Below, one piece after another: positions 1 through 7,908 of a stretch of 22,087 nt of DNA; position 1 is the stretch's first letter; the number at the start of each line of letters is the position of its first letter. The notes under the pieces were generated by a model. It saw nothing but the letters and a program-made list of their open reading frames with translations. It ran no database searches and was not told the DNA's origin. The position numbers and the translations under genes were made by a program. The DNA comes from a bacterium (GTDB lineage: Bacteria; Planctomycetota; B15-G4; JADJEK01): assembly GCA_030428825.1 (NCBI GenBank), contig JAUIEL010000028.1, positions 1 through 22,087 on the forward strand, given 5' to 3'.

Positions 1-2134
1 GATCGACAACACGATCTCCGCGCTCGAGGAAGGTGCGCTGTTCGTCATCCTCGTGGTGATGGCGTTCCTCCTCTCGATCCGGGCGAGCCTGATCACGCTC
101 GTGGCGATCCCGATCTCGCTGCTCGTCGCCATCTTGACCCTCTCCGCGTCGGGGACCGGGATCAACACGATGACGCTCGGCGGGATGGCGATCGCGATCG
201 GCGCGCTCGTCGACGACGCGATCATCGACGTCGAGAACGTCATCCGTCGGCTGCGCGAGAACGCGGCCCGGCCGCCGGACGTCCGCCGGCCGATGTTCGA
301 GGTGATCTTCGACGCTTCGGTCGAGGTCCGGATGTCGATCGTCTTCGCCACCGCGATCATCCTCCTCGTCTTCGTGCCGCTCTTCTTCCTCGGCGGCGTG
401 GAGGGGCGCCTCCTGAAGCCGCTCGGCCTCGCGTTCACGGTGTCGCTCGCCGCCTCCCTCCTGGTGGCCTTGACGCTCACCCCGGCCCTCTGCTCGCTCC
501 TGCTGACGCACTCGAAGACCCTCTCGCAACGCGAGCCGCGGACCGTCGCCTGGCTGAAGACGCTCTACCGCCCCCCGCTCGAGTTCGCGCTGCGTCACCC
601 GTGGCTGGTGACGGCGCCGACCGTGCTGCTGCTCGCGATCGCCGCCGCCGGCCTCGTCCTGGCCGGGAAGAGCTTCCTCCCGGAGTTCAACGAGGGGTCG
701 CTGGTCGTGAACGTCGCGACGGTCCCCGGCACGTCGCTGGAGGAGAGCGACCGCCTCGCGCTGCGCGTCCAGGAGGAGCTGATGACCCACCCGGAGGTCG
801 CGGCGATCGGACGACGAACCGGCCGCGCGGAGGAGGACGAGCACGCGCTCGGCGTCGAGAGCTCCGAGCTCGAGGTCCGCCTCGACATGGAGGCGCCGGC
901 GCGGCTCGGACGGCCCACCCGATCGAAGGCCGAGCTGCTCGAGGCGTTGCGGGACGGCGTCGCCGGGATCCCGGGGGTCGTCTCGTCGTTCGGCCAGCCG
1001 ATCTCCCACCGGATCGACCACATGCTGTCCGGAACGCCGAGCGGGATCGCGGTGAAGATCTTCGGCGACGACCTCACGCGCCTGCGCGGGATCGCGGAGC
1101 GGGCGCGGGCCGTGATGGCGGGGATCGAAGGCGTGGTCGACCTCAGGGTCGAACAGCAGGCCGCCGTCCCGGCGCTGACGGTCGACTTCGACCGCGGCGC
1201 GCTCGCCCGGCACGGCCTCACGGTCGAGCACGCGTCGCGCGCCCTCGCCGCCGCCTCGCTCGGTCTCCCGGTGACGCGCGTGCTGCGCGGGAACCGCTCG
1301 TACGACCTGATGGTCCGCGTCGGCGACGACGAGCCCTCGGCGCGCGCGATCGGCAACGCGTTCGTCGAGGCCGAGAACGGCGCGCGCGTCCCGCTGAAGG
1401 CGGTCGCCTCGATCCGCGAGGACCGGAGCCCGAACTTCATCGCCCGCGAGCGCGCGCAGCGGAAGATCAACGTGACCTGCAACGTCGCCGGACGGGACAT
1501 CGGCTCGGTCGTCGCCGCGATCCGCGCCGCGATCGCGGACGGCGTCGACCTCCCGGACGGCTACCACGTCGAGTACGGAGGTCAGTTCGAGTCCGCCGCC
1601 GCGACGCGCGACCGCCTCCTCCTGGTCGGGACGCTCGTCTTCGTGCTGGTCGGGTTCCTCCTGCACCTCGCGTTCCGGTCGTCGCGCGACGCCGTCTTCG
1701 TGCTGCTGAACCTGCCGCTGGCGATGATCGGCGGCGTGGCCGGGGTCTGGCTCTCCGGCGGCGTGCTGTCGGTGGCGTCGATCATCGGCTTCATCACCGT
1801 GTTCGGGATCGCCGCGCGGAACGGGATCCTCCTCGTCGCGCACATCCGACACCTCCAGTTGGAGGAGGGCGTGACCGACTTCTTCGAGGCGGTCCGGCGC
1901 GGGGCGCTGGAGCGGCTGGCGCCGATCGCGATGACCGCCCTCTCCGCGGGGCTCGCCCTCGTGCCGCTCGCGCTGCGCGGCGAGGACCCCGGGACGGAGG
2001 TGCTGACGCCGATGGCGATCGTCATCCTGTTCGGGCTGCTCAGCTCGACCTTCCTGAACATGATCGTGGTCCCCGCGCTCTACCTCGCGCTGGGGCGACC
2101 GGTCGCCGCGCCGTCGACGGAGGTCCCGGCATGA
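1..2134 (+). CDS. RND efflux pump inner-membrane subunit, CusA/CzcA-like (5' truncated)
   Basis: Inner-membrane proton-driven transporter of the heavy-metal efflux RND family, which exports substrate through a tripartite complex with a periplasmic adaptor and an outer-membrane channel. The reading frame is open from base 2, with no start in the window. About 710 residues are present, against roughly 1,030 in complete family members, so about a third lies upstream. TM4 carries GALVDDAIIDVEN (about 200-235), the position of the proton-relay Asp and Glu of CusA/CzcA. The residue matching the first CzcA relay Asp is not acidic, which is more like CusA. A periplasmic porter domain (about 660-1600; includes IDHMLSG and AVKIFGDD) and a second TM bundle (about 1620-2090) follow. 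The stop overlaps the next gene's start (ATGA), so both are probably co-translated. Substrate (Cu/Ag, divalent metal or other) cannot be read from the sequence. The adaptor gene is expected upstream. Confidence 0.93.
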   Translation, partial: IDNTISALEEGALFVILVVMAFLLSIRASLITLVAIPISLLVAILTLSASGTGINTMTLGGMAIAIGALVDDAIIDVENVIRRLRENAARPPDVRRPMFEVIFDASVEVRMSIVFATAIILLVFVPLFFLGGVEGRLLKPLGLAFTVSLAASLLVALTLTPALCSLLLTHSKTLSQREPRTVAWLKTLYRPPLEFALRHPWLVTAPTVLLLAIAAAGLVLAGKSFLPEFNEGSLVVNVATVPGTSLEESDRLALRVQEELMTHPEVAAIGRRTGRAEEDEHALGVESSELEVRLDMEAPARLGRPTRSKAELLEALRDGVAGIPGVVSSFGQPISHRIDHMLSGTPSGIAVKIFGDDLTRLRGIAERARAVMAGIEGVVDLRVEQQAAVPALTVDFDRGALARHGLTVEHASRALAAASLGLPVTRVLRGNRSYDLMVRVGDDEPSARAIGNAFVEAENGARVPLKAVASIREDRSPNFIARERAQRKINVTCNVAGRDIGSVVAAIRAAIADGVDLPDGYHVEYGGQFESAAATRDRLLLVGTLVFVLVGFLLHLAFRSSRDAVFVLLNLPLAMIGGVAGVWLSGGVLSVASIIGFITVFGIAARNGILLVAHIRHLQLEEGVTDFFEAVRRGALERLAPIAMTALSAGLALVPLALRGEDPGTEVLTPMAIVILFGLLSSTFLNMIVVPALYLALGRPVAAPSTEVPA

Positions 2135-3468
2135 ACCCCTCCCGACGAGCCCTCCCCTCGATCGCGCTGACGCTGACGACGCTCGCCGGCTGCGGGACGG
2201 TCGACGTCAGGCCGGAGGAGCGGTCGGCCCGGGACGCGATCGAGGCGGCGACCGGGATCGACCTCGACGCCGCGCCCGCGGACGGGTCGCTCACCGTCGA
2301 GGAGGCGACGCGACGGGCGCTGGCCTCGCACCCGGGGATCGCGGCCGCGTTTCGCGAGATCGGCGTCGCGAAGGCGGCGTGGGTCCGGTCGGGCCTCCCG
2401 TCGAACCCGGTGCTCGACCTCGCGGTCTTCCTCCCTTCGGGCGGCGGATCGGCCGGACTCGAGGCGGGGCTCGCGGCGTCGCTCCTCGACCTCTGGCGCA
2501 TCCCGATCCGGACGGAGGTCGCGGCGGCCGACCTGCGCGCGACCGTGCTCCGGGTGGCCGACCTCGCCGCGGCGACCGCCCGCGACACGCGCGTCGCCTA
2601 CTTCGACGCGCTCGCCGCGTCCGAGGAGCTCCGCCTCCGGGAGGAGGAGGCGGCGCTCCGCTCCCGGACTCGCGATCAGGTCGCCGTCCGGAGGGACGCC
2701 GGCCGCGCGACCGAGTGGGAGGAGTCGGTCGCGGAGTCGGCGCGTCTCGACGCCGCGCTGCGGGTCCTCGGGGCGCGGCGCGACGCGGATCGGGCCCGCC
2801 GGGCGCTCGCCGAGCGGATGGCCGCGCCACTCGACGACCGCACTCCGCTGTCGAGCGACCTCCCCGCCGCGGCGGGAGTCCTCCCCGGCGAGGACGACGT
2901 CGCGTCGTGGGTGGAGAGGGCCCGCGAATCGCGCCTCGAACTCCGGGCGCTGCGGGAGGAGATCGAATCGGCCCGCGCCGGAGAGCGACTGAGCGAGACC
3001 GCCTGGCTGAGCGGGGCGAGCATCGGCGTGGCGAGCGAGAGGGCGGAACTCCCGAAGGGGAACCCGGCTCGCAACCCGTCGCGCACCGGTCCGACCGTCT
3101 CCGTTCCGCTGCCGGTGTTCGACCGCGGAGCGTCCGCCGTCGCGGAGGCCCGGTTCCGGCGCGAGCGTCTCGAACTCCTCCTCGACGCGGCGGAGCTCCG
3201 CGTCGAACGCGAGGTCCGCGACGCCGCCGGCGCGCTGGCGACCGCGCGGGAGGCGGCGGCGTTCTGTCGGGGCGCGCTCGTCCCGCAGGCGGAGCGGCGG
3301 CTCGCCCTCGCGCGCTCCGCCTACGACTCCGGCGTCGGGTCGATCACCGAGGTGACCCTCGCGGAGCGCGACCTCCTCGACGCGCGCCGGACGGAGCTCC
3401 GCACGAGGAGGGAGGCCGCGACCGCGTCCGCCGACCTCGCCCGCGCGCTCGGCGGACCGGCGCCATGA
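2131..3468 (+). CDS. TolC-family outer-membrane efflux lipoprotein
   Basis: 445-residue outer-membrane channel component (CusC/CzcC-like, OEP family) expected to dock on the adjacent RND pump. The start ATG overlaps the pump's TGA. A lipoprotein signal is visible: Arg-rich N terminus, hydrophobic stretch, then lipobox LAGC with Cys21 as the lipidation site. The body is Ala/Glu/Arg-rich and strongly helical. It has two similar halves, as in TolC proteins: one opens with LTVEEATRRALASHPGI (about residues 51-67), the other follows the conserved turn SVPLPVFDRGA (about 325-335). The C-terminal helix has YDSGVGSITEVTLAERDLLDAR, shown here only as a landmark for the second coiled-coil hairpin. An earlier in-frame start is unlikely because it would read through the pump gene and bury the signal peptide. 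Confidence 0.9.
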   Translation: MNPSRRALPSIALTLTTLAGCGTVDVRPEERSARDAIEAATGIDLDAAPADGSLTVEEATRRALASHPGIAAAFREIGVAKAAWVRSGLPSNPVLDLAVFLPSGGGSAGLEAGLAASLLDLWRIPIRTEVAAADLRATVLRVADLAAATARDTRVAYFDALAASEELRLREEEAALRSRTRDQVAVRRDAGRATEWEESVAESARLDAALRVLGARRDADRARRALAERMAAPLDDRTPLSSDLPAAAGVLPGEDDVASWVERARESRLELRALREEIESARAGERLSETAWLSGASIGVASERAELPKGNPARNPSRTGPTVSVPLPVFDRGASAVAEARFRRERLELLLDAAELRVEREVRDAAGALATAREAAAFCRGALVPQAERRLALARSAYDSGVGSITEVTLAERDLLDARRTELRTRREAATASADLARALGGPAP

Positions 3469-3486
3469 TCGCGAATCCGCCGGGCG

Positions 3487-3500
3487 CGCGGGGGCCCGCG
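3487..3500. terminator. Possible short bidirectional hairpin between convergent genes
   Basis: CGCGGG (3487-3492), two-base loop, CCCGCG (3495-3500), in the 32-bp gap between the convergent efflux and rhomboid genes. It can equally be drawn as a 5-bp stem with a 4-base loop. No T tract follows on either strand, so termination is inferred only from the position. Confidence 0.3.
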
Positions 3501-4601
3501 TCAGTCCGCGGGACGGCGACCGCGGCGCGAGTCGACCCACTTCACGAGCCCCAGGAAAGCGACGCCGCCCGCGACTCCGCCGAGGTGAGCCACGGCGCTG
3601 GTGGCGCCGACGCCGTGGAGTTGGAGCATCGCGGCGAGCGCCTGGTCGGAGCACCAGATCGCCAGCCACGCGAGCGCGGGGAGCTGGAGCCAACGGTGGA
3701 CGAGGAACGGCAGCCCGATCCGCGTCCGGGGGAAGGAGAGCGCGAAACAGGCGACCACGCCGGAGATCCCTCCGCTGGCGCCGACGAGCGGCACCCCCCC
3801 GCGCGGATCGAGCGCCGCGTGCGCCGAGCAGGCGGCGAGGTGCGCGACGAGGATCAACATGACGAACCGTCGGGGGCCGAACTCCTGCTCCGTGGCCCGA
3901 CCGAAGAGGAAGAGGAAGATCGCGTTGCCGATCAGGTGACCGAGCCCTGCGTGCGCGAAGAACGAGCCGAGGAGTCCGACGAGGGTGGGGTCGTCCGGCA
4001 CGAACGCGAGCGCCTCCGCGAGACCCGGGTCGATCCGGTCGAGCGCCGCGACGACCAGGAAGGCGGCGAGCAGACCGAGCGTCACCGAGACGCGGCCGCG
4101 GGTTCGGGGCGGGTTCCGCACGATCGGGAGCTCGTGGAGGAACGCGAGGAACGACCACGGTGAGTCCGGGAGGACGCTCACCGACGTCGACCGCTCGCGC
4201 TCGCGCCGCAACGCCTCCGCGGTCGTCTCCCTCGCCATCCCGCGGAGGTCGTCCGCGAACGCCGGGTCGCCTCCGGCCCGCCGTGGAAGCTGCTCCAGCT
4301 CGCCCGCGTCGAGCCAGACGTGACGGCAGCCGCGACAGACGTCGAGCGTGACGACGAGACCGTGGACCACGACGTCGATCGGCGCCATCGATCGCCGGCA
4401 GGACGGGCAGGGAGGCCCGGCGCTCGACTCCCGCCCCGCCTCGCGGCCGAGCGAGGCCGTGACCGAGGGGTCGCACATCCCGTCCAGCGCCCGCCGGTCG
4501 ACCCCGCGCCCCCCGCACTCGCCGCACCGCCAGCCGTAACGAGACGGCGCGACCGTCTCCCGTTCGAGGGGTCCATGTCCGTGGGGGCAGCGCCGGCGCA
4601 T
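3501..4601 (-). CDS. Zinc-ribbon / rhomboid intramembrane serine protease fusion
   Basis: 366 residues. The N-terminal part has two Cys-rich zinc-ribbon units: Cys5 with Cys27/Cys30, then Cys65-x2-Cys68 with Cys89-x2-Cys92 followed by WLDAGELE. The second is typical of the TFIIB-type zinc-ribbon (zf-TFIIB) family. A charged linker (about 105-165) leads to a six-TM rhomboid core. The core has HxxxN (His222, Asn226, in GHLIGNAIFLF), the nucleophile motif GASGG (Ser276) and the catalytic His339 in AHLGG, so the Ser-His dyad appears intact. Rhomboids cleave substrates inside or near the membrane; the substrate here is unknown. The ATG at 4601 is preceded by GGGGAG with very short spacing. The gene lies downstream of the cytochrome peroxidase in the same direction, separated by strong hairpins, so it probably has its own promoter at about 4602-4660. 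Confidence 0.88.
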   Translation of the reverse strand: MRRRCPHGHGPLERETVAPSRYGWRCGECGGRGVDRRALDGMCDPSVTASLGREAGRESSAGPPCPSCRRSMAPIDVVVHGLVVTLDVCRGCRHVWLDAGELEQLPRRAGGDPAFADDLRGMARETTAEALRRERERSTSVSVLPDSPWSFLAFLHELPIVRNPPRTRGRVSVTLGLLAAFLVVAALDRIDPGLAEALAFVPDDPTLVGLLGSFFAHAGLGHLIGNAIFLFLFGRATEQEFGPRRFVMLILVAHLAACSAHAALDPRGGVPLVGASGGISGVVACFALSFPRTRIGLPFLVHRWLQLPALAWLAIWCSDQALAAMLQLHGVGATSAVAHLGGVAGGVAFLGLVKWVDSRRGRRPAD

Positions 4602-4662
4602 GCTCCCCGTACCGACGGCGCCGCCGTCCGATTCGTCCCGATCGGAGGACGGACCAGAAAAG

Positions 4663-4707
4663 GGGGCGCGGCCGAGAGGCGCCCCACGCCGGCGGGAAGG
4701 CGTGGGG
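4663..4707 (-). terminator. Terminator-like overlapping hairpins downstream of the peroxidase gene
   Basis: Two mutually exclusive stems. GGGGCGC (4663-4669) pairs with GCGCCCC (4679-4685). Read on the minus strand this stem is followed by CTTTTCT (4656-4662), the only T-rich tract in the area, which fits an intrinsic terminator. CCCCACGCC (4682-4690) pairs perfectly with GGCGTGGGG (4699-4707) over an 8-base loop. The two stems share bases 4682-4685, so only one can form at a time. The location, 50-100 bases past the peroxidase stop, supports termination of that transcript. Confidence 0.55.
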
Positions 4708-4730
4708 ACTCCTCCGGCCGCACCCGGGGG

Positions 4731-4756
4731 AGAGCGCTCTCGTGAGAGAGCGCCCT
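4731..4756 (-). terminator. 11-bp hairpin directly after the peroxidase stop codon
   Basis: AGAGCGCTCTC (4731-4741) and GAGAGCGCCCT (4746-4756) pair around the 4-base loop GTGA with one non-Watson-Crick position. It begins one base beyond the stop codon at 4758-4760. No T tract follows, so it may act as a 3'-end stabiliser, with actual termination at the next hairpins. Confidence 0.5.
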
Positions 4757-4757
4757 G

Positions 4758-6473
4758 TCAGAACATGAACGGCTTGAAGACGGCGGCGTCGGAGAATCCG
4801 AACGTCCCGCCGTCGGCGACCATCCACTGCGTGAAGAACTTCGCCGTCGCCGTCGAGGCGACGAGCGGGATCGGCGAGTGGACCGTCCCGATCCCCTGCG
4901 GATTGATCGTCACCATCGGGCTGAACGTGATCGACGGCCCGACCCAGAACGTCGGCCCGGCGGCGTCCGTGGCGCTGATCATCAGGAACGCCGACGCCAG
5001 CGGGGGCGCGTTGCCGACGCCGACCTTGAACCACGGGTTCGGGAACGACCCGAGGTCGATCAACGGCGGCGCGTTGGCGAGGATCTCGGGGACGAGACCG
5101 CTGGCGCCGGGCGTGCCGACGCCGTACTCGTTCCCCTCGAACGGGTTGTAGTCCGGCCGCTCGCTGGCGAGCTCGGGGCGGTCGAACGGCGGCAGCGCCA
5201 GCGCGACCCGCTTGTCGGTCAGCGAGTGGAAGAAGTTCGTCACGTGGGTCCGCTCGCTCGGCGTGAGCGTCCCGCCCGGCCCCGACCCGTCGAGCCCGAG
5301 GCTGCCCGGCTGGTTGTCGTAGAACTTGATGATGTCGTCGAGGCCGTTCGCGCCGAAGTTCCCGTTCCCGGTGCTGAAGAACTTCACGCGCAGCGCGACG
5401 TTCCGGAGCGTCGGGGTCTTCACGAGGCCGAACGAGATGTCGTGGAACCGCCCGTCCGAGAACGGGTTGTCGAACGGATCGGCGAGGATCCCGGTCGGCG
5501 TGAGGAGCGTCGGGTTGCCGGACGTCGAGTGGCACTTGAAGCACCCGCTCGACCGGACGATGTCGAACCCCTTCACCGCCGACGTGCTCATCGTCCCCTT
5601 GTCGATCGGCGCCTGATCCGGGATCAGCGTCCGCATGTAGTGAGCCACCGCCATCGCGAAGCGCGGGCGCGTGACGCCCTGGTGGCCGCCGAACTGCGGG
5701 TCGTTGAAGAACACCTTGTCGAAGATCTTCTCGTACCTGTCGCCGGTGTTGAGGATCCAGACGATGTCCGCGGGGACCGTCGTCGGATCGACGAGCGCGA
5801 GCGGGAGCGAGAGGTTCAACTTCTTCTGGATCAGGTTCTGGGCCCAGAGCTGGTTCTGGTGCCCCATCTCGATCTCGTTCACGACCGGCCCGACCGCCTG
5901 GTCCTCGAGCGCCGCCCAGTCCCCGAAGTTCGGGATGGTGAACCCGGCCTCGTCCTGGAAGTCCGGTCCGGCTCGCATGTCCCAGAACTGCCGCTCGAAG
6001 ACGTACGCGCCGATCATCGTCGGCGAGTGGACCGGCGTGATGCCGCGATCGAAGTTCGACGACGGCGGCGCCGTGAAGCCGTAGTCGACGTTCCCGCCGA
6101 CCACCGACTGATGGAGGACTCCGAACGTTCCCTGGTTGCCGTTCGCGTGGAACGCGCCGAGACGGTCGTCCGTACCGCCGGCCTCGGGGAGATGGCAGGT
6201 GCCGCACGCCATCGTGTTGTCGATCGAGACCTGCTCGTCCCAGAACAGCGCCTTGCCGAGCTCCGCCTTGACGTCGCGGTAGCTCAGCTCGATCGGAGTG
6301 GCGGTGCTCCGCGGGAACGGGTTCCCGTCCGGCGCGGCGGGGTGCGGCCAGTTCGACACGTCGGGCGGCTCGCCGATCAGTCCGGCGACGTGCATCCGCT
6401 GGGCCGCGGCGGGGGCGGCGAAACAGAGGACCGCGCCGATCGCGGCCAGACTCTTCCTGAACTCGGGGGACAT
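4758..6473 (-). CDS. Secreted di-heme cytochrome c peroxidase (CCP/MauG family) with extra C-terminal module
   Basis: 571 residues. The start ATG at 6473 is chosen because AGGAGG lies about 5 bases upstream and a clean signal peptide follows (RKSLAAIGAVLCFAAPAAA, cleavage near Gln25). The frame stays open further upstream but without a ribosome site. Two c-type heme motifs are present: CGTCH at 90-94 and CFKCH at 311-315, the two-heme arrangement of bacterial cytochrome c peroxidases, which reduce H2O2 in the periplasm with electrons from small cytochromes. Flanking landmarks ELGKALFWDEQVS, VHSPTM and VKTPTLRNV match the family. Family members are usually about 330-400 residues. The surplus here includes a roughly 100-residue tail (about 470-571) that resembles the C-terminal module of other exported proteins in this window. 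Another member of the CCP/MauG superfamily, with a different substrate, is possible. Confidence 0.9.
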   Translation of the reverse strand: MSPEFRKSLAAIGAVLCFAAPAAAQRMHVAGLIGEPPDVSNWPHPAAPDGNPFPRSTATPIELSYRDVKAELGKALFWDEQVSIDNTMACGTCHLPEAGGTDDRLGAFHANGNQGTFGVLHQSVVGGNVDYGFTAPPSSNFDRGITPVHSPTMIGAYVFERQFWDMRAGPDFQDEAGFTIPNFGDWAALEDQAVGPVVNEIEMGHQNQLWAQNLIQKKLNLSLPLALVDPTTVPADIVWILNTGDRYEKIFDKVFFNDPQFGGHQGVTRPRFAMAVAHYMRTLIPDQAPIDKGTMSTSAVKGFDIVRSSGCFKCHSTSGNPTLLTPTGILADPFDNPFSDGRFHDISFGLVKTPTLRNVALRVKFFSTGNGNFGANGLDDIIKFYDNQPGSLGLDGSGPGGTLTPSERTHVTNFFHSLTDKRVALALPPFDRPELASERPDYNPFEGNEYGVGTPGASGLVPEILANAPPLIDLGSFPNPWFKVGVGNAPPLASAFLMISATDAAGPTFWVGPSITFSPMVTINPQGIGTVHSPIPLVASTATAKFFTQWMVADGGTFGFSDAAVFKPFMF

Positions 6474-6885
6474 CGACCCTCCTCTCGGTCGTGCGCTCGC
6501 GGAACGGGCGGGGGCTGCCGCCCGGCGCGTTCGCGTCCCGACCGCACGGGGCGGCGGACCGAGACCGAACGCTGCACGACCGGAAGCGCGCGACCGAGAC
6601 GGCACGGGCGCGACGCGAGGAGACGAGGTCGGGCTCTTCTTCCCGAGGAGCGCCGCGCGGGGGGGGGCCGCGCGCCGCTCGCTCATGGTCGGTCCGACCG
6701 ATGCAGACGGGGGTGCCCCGCCTCGCGTGGATCAGGACCGGCAGTGGACGAGTGGGGTGCGCACGGTGCGCACGGAGACGAGAAATCGTCGAGAACGACT
6801 GAAGTTTCTCCGTCGTCGGTCGGTCACGGTGCGGGGGGTCCGAAGTCCTCCGACACCGTGAGCGCCTCGATCGAAGAGACGACGC
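6474..6885. other. 412-bp intergenic region upstream of the peroxidase gene
   Basis: No convincing gene. It should hold the 3' end of the upstream minus-strand transcript and the peroxidase promoter, though no consensus -35/-10 pair is evident. Inverted repeats seen: CGCGCGG (6654-6660) with CCGCGCG (6668-6674) around seven G; GGTCGG-T-CCGACC (6687-6699); two copies of the self-complementary GTGCGCAC one base apart (6757-6764, 6766-6773); GAGAAA (6780-6785) with TTTCTC (6805-6810) enclosing GTCG/CGAC. A run of nine G (6659-6667) is a possible sequencing-error site. Confidence 0.5.
6824..6861 (-). terminator. Strong hairpin after the secreted-protein gene
   Basis: TCACGGTG (6824-6831) pairs perfectly with CACCGTGA (6854-6861). 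The inner CGGGGG (6832-6837) pairs with CCTCCG (6847-6852) with one G-T, leaving a 9-base loop and a single bulged A. It begins 24 bases past the stop codon of the minus-strand gene at 6886. There is no T tract, so it is either a GC-type terminator or an RNA-end stabiliser. Confidence 0.5.
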
Positions 6886-7908
6886 TCAGGGCGCGAGCGT
6901 CACGGAGACGGCGTCGCTCGCGTGCAGGATCGAACCCGCGCCGTCGTGCAGGAGGTACGCGTACGAGAACTGGATCCCGACGAGCGCCGCGCTGCTCCCC
7001 GGCGGGACCACGAACGCCGCCGCGCCGAGGCCGAGGGCGTCGAGGCTCCCCGCGCTTTGCGGCAGGAGCGCGCCGTTCGGATGGAGCGCCGTGAAGTGGA
7101 ACCACGCGTCCGGCTGGAGGGGGAGGACGCCGCCCGCGGTCGGGATCCCCGGCGAGGTCCCGGAGACCGATCCGAGCACGAGGTACGGCGTGTTCGCGAA
7201 CGAGGCCCCGGCGTTCAGCGCGAAGTCGACCGTGCCGCCGGCGGAGAGCGAGACCGCGTCGGGCGTCGCCGCCAAGTCGTCGAGGTCCGGCACGCCGTCG
7301 TACGAGATCGCGAGTTCGATCGCGGTCAGGTCGTGCCAGTCGCAGCCGTTGCCCGTCGTGATCCGGAAGTTCAGCGCCGAGGACGTCGAGACCGTGAACG
7401 GGCCGGCGTGCACGACGCCCGTCGACCCGCCGGCGGGGATCGTGCCGCCCCCCCAGTGGCCGCCGTACCCGGCGCTGCTCGCCACGCCGAAGCAGCCGGG
7501 CATCGACTCGAGGTCGGACAGCCGCGCGGTGACGTTCACCGTCCCCGCCTTCGGCGCCCGGAACCGGATCTCGAGGAACTCGGTGCAGCCGCCGAGGCAG
7601 TTCGTCCACCCCGGCCGCCCCACGATCTTCCCGCCGAGCCGCCCGATCGTCGGCGACTGCCCGCCCGTGTCGTGCGGCGTCTTCGCCCAGGCCTGGTACG
7701 CGAACTGCCCGTGCACCGGGTTCCACTGGATCGGGATGTACGAGTCGAGCAGGGAGGTGCCGCTCTTCCGGTACGACCAGAGGTCGCTCGACTGGTTCGA
7801 CGTGGTCGAGAACCCGTCGGCGAGGGAGTACGTCTGGGCGGCGGCGAGCGGCGCGGAGAGGGCGAGGGCCGCGGCGAGCGCGGCGCGACGGACGATCCGA
7901 ACGAGCAT
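6886..7908 (-). CDS. Secreted protein, N-terminal all-beta domain plus shared C-terminal module; function unknown
   Basis: 340 residues. Start at 7908 is supported by GAGGAG about 8 bases upstream and an immediate signal peptide (RIVRRAALAAALALSAPLA, then AQTYS). The mature N terminus (about 25-205) has SLADGFSTTSNQSSDLWSY and a later stretch RFRAPKAGTVNVTARL. This resembles the 'NPNG-WSY' all-beta domain seen in exported cyanobacterial and planctomycete proteins, which I know only as a recurrent, uncharacterised pattern. Four Cys (104, 108, 139, 189) could form disulfides. Residues about 214-340 form a second beta domain with PYLVLGSVSGTSPG, LPLQPD and the ending ASDAVSVTLAP, closely paralleling the end of the FG-GAP protein at 14617-17181. 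No catalytic motif was seen. An adhesive, binding or structural surface role is a guess. Confidence 0.78.
   Translation of the reverse strand: MLVRIVRRAALAAALALSAPLAAAQTYSLADGFSTTSNQSSDLWSYRKSGTSLLDSYIPIQWNPVHGQFAYQAWAKTPHDTGGQSPTIGRLGGKIVGRPGWTNCLGGCTEFLEIRFRAPKAGTVNVTARLSDLESMPGCFGVASSAGYGGHWGGGTIPAGGSTGVVHAGPFTVSTSSALNFRITTGNGCDWHDLTAIELAISYDGVPDLDDLAATPDAVSLSAGGTVDFALNAGASFANTPYLVLGSVSGTSPGIPTAGGVLPLQPDAWFHFTALHPNGALLPQSAGSLDALGLGAAAFVVPPGSSAALVGIQFSYAYLLHDGAGSILHASDAVSVTLAP

Noticed and set aside
2080..6207. A 1,375-codon minus-strand frame across the efflux and rhomboid genes.
   Set aside because: Overlaps genes on both strands with clear domains; its translation is low-complexity Arg/Pro/Gly-rich.
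6659..6667. Runs of nine G here and at 13937-13945 as phase-variable tracts.
   Set aside because: Both lie in non-coding DNA away from start codons and core promoters; homopolymers of this size are expected in DNA of this composition and may be sequencing artefacts.
6474..6686. N-terminal extension of the peroxidase to an upstream in-frame start.
   Set aside because: The extension is Arg/Pro/Ala-rich and would hide the signal peptide; AGGAGG sits correctly before the internal ATG at 6473.
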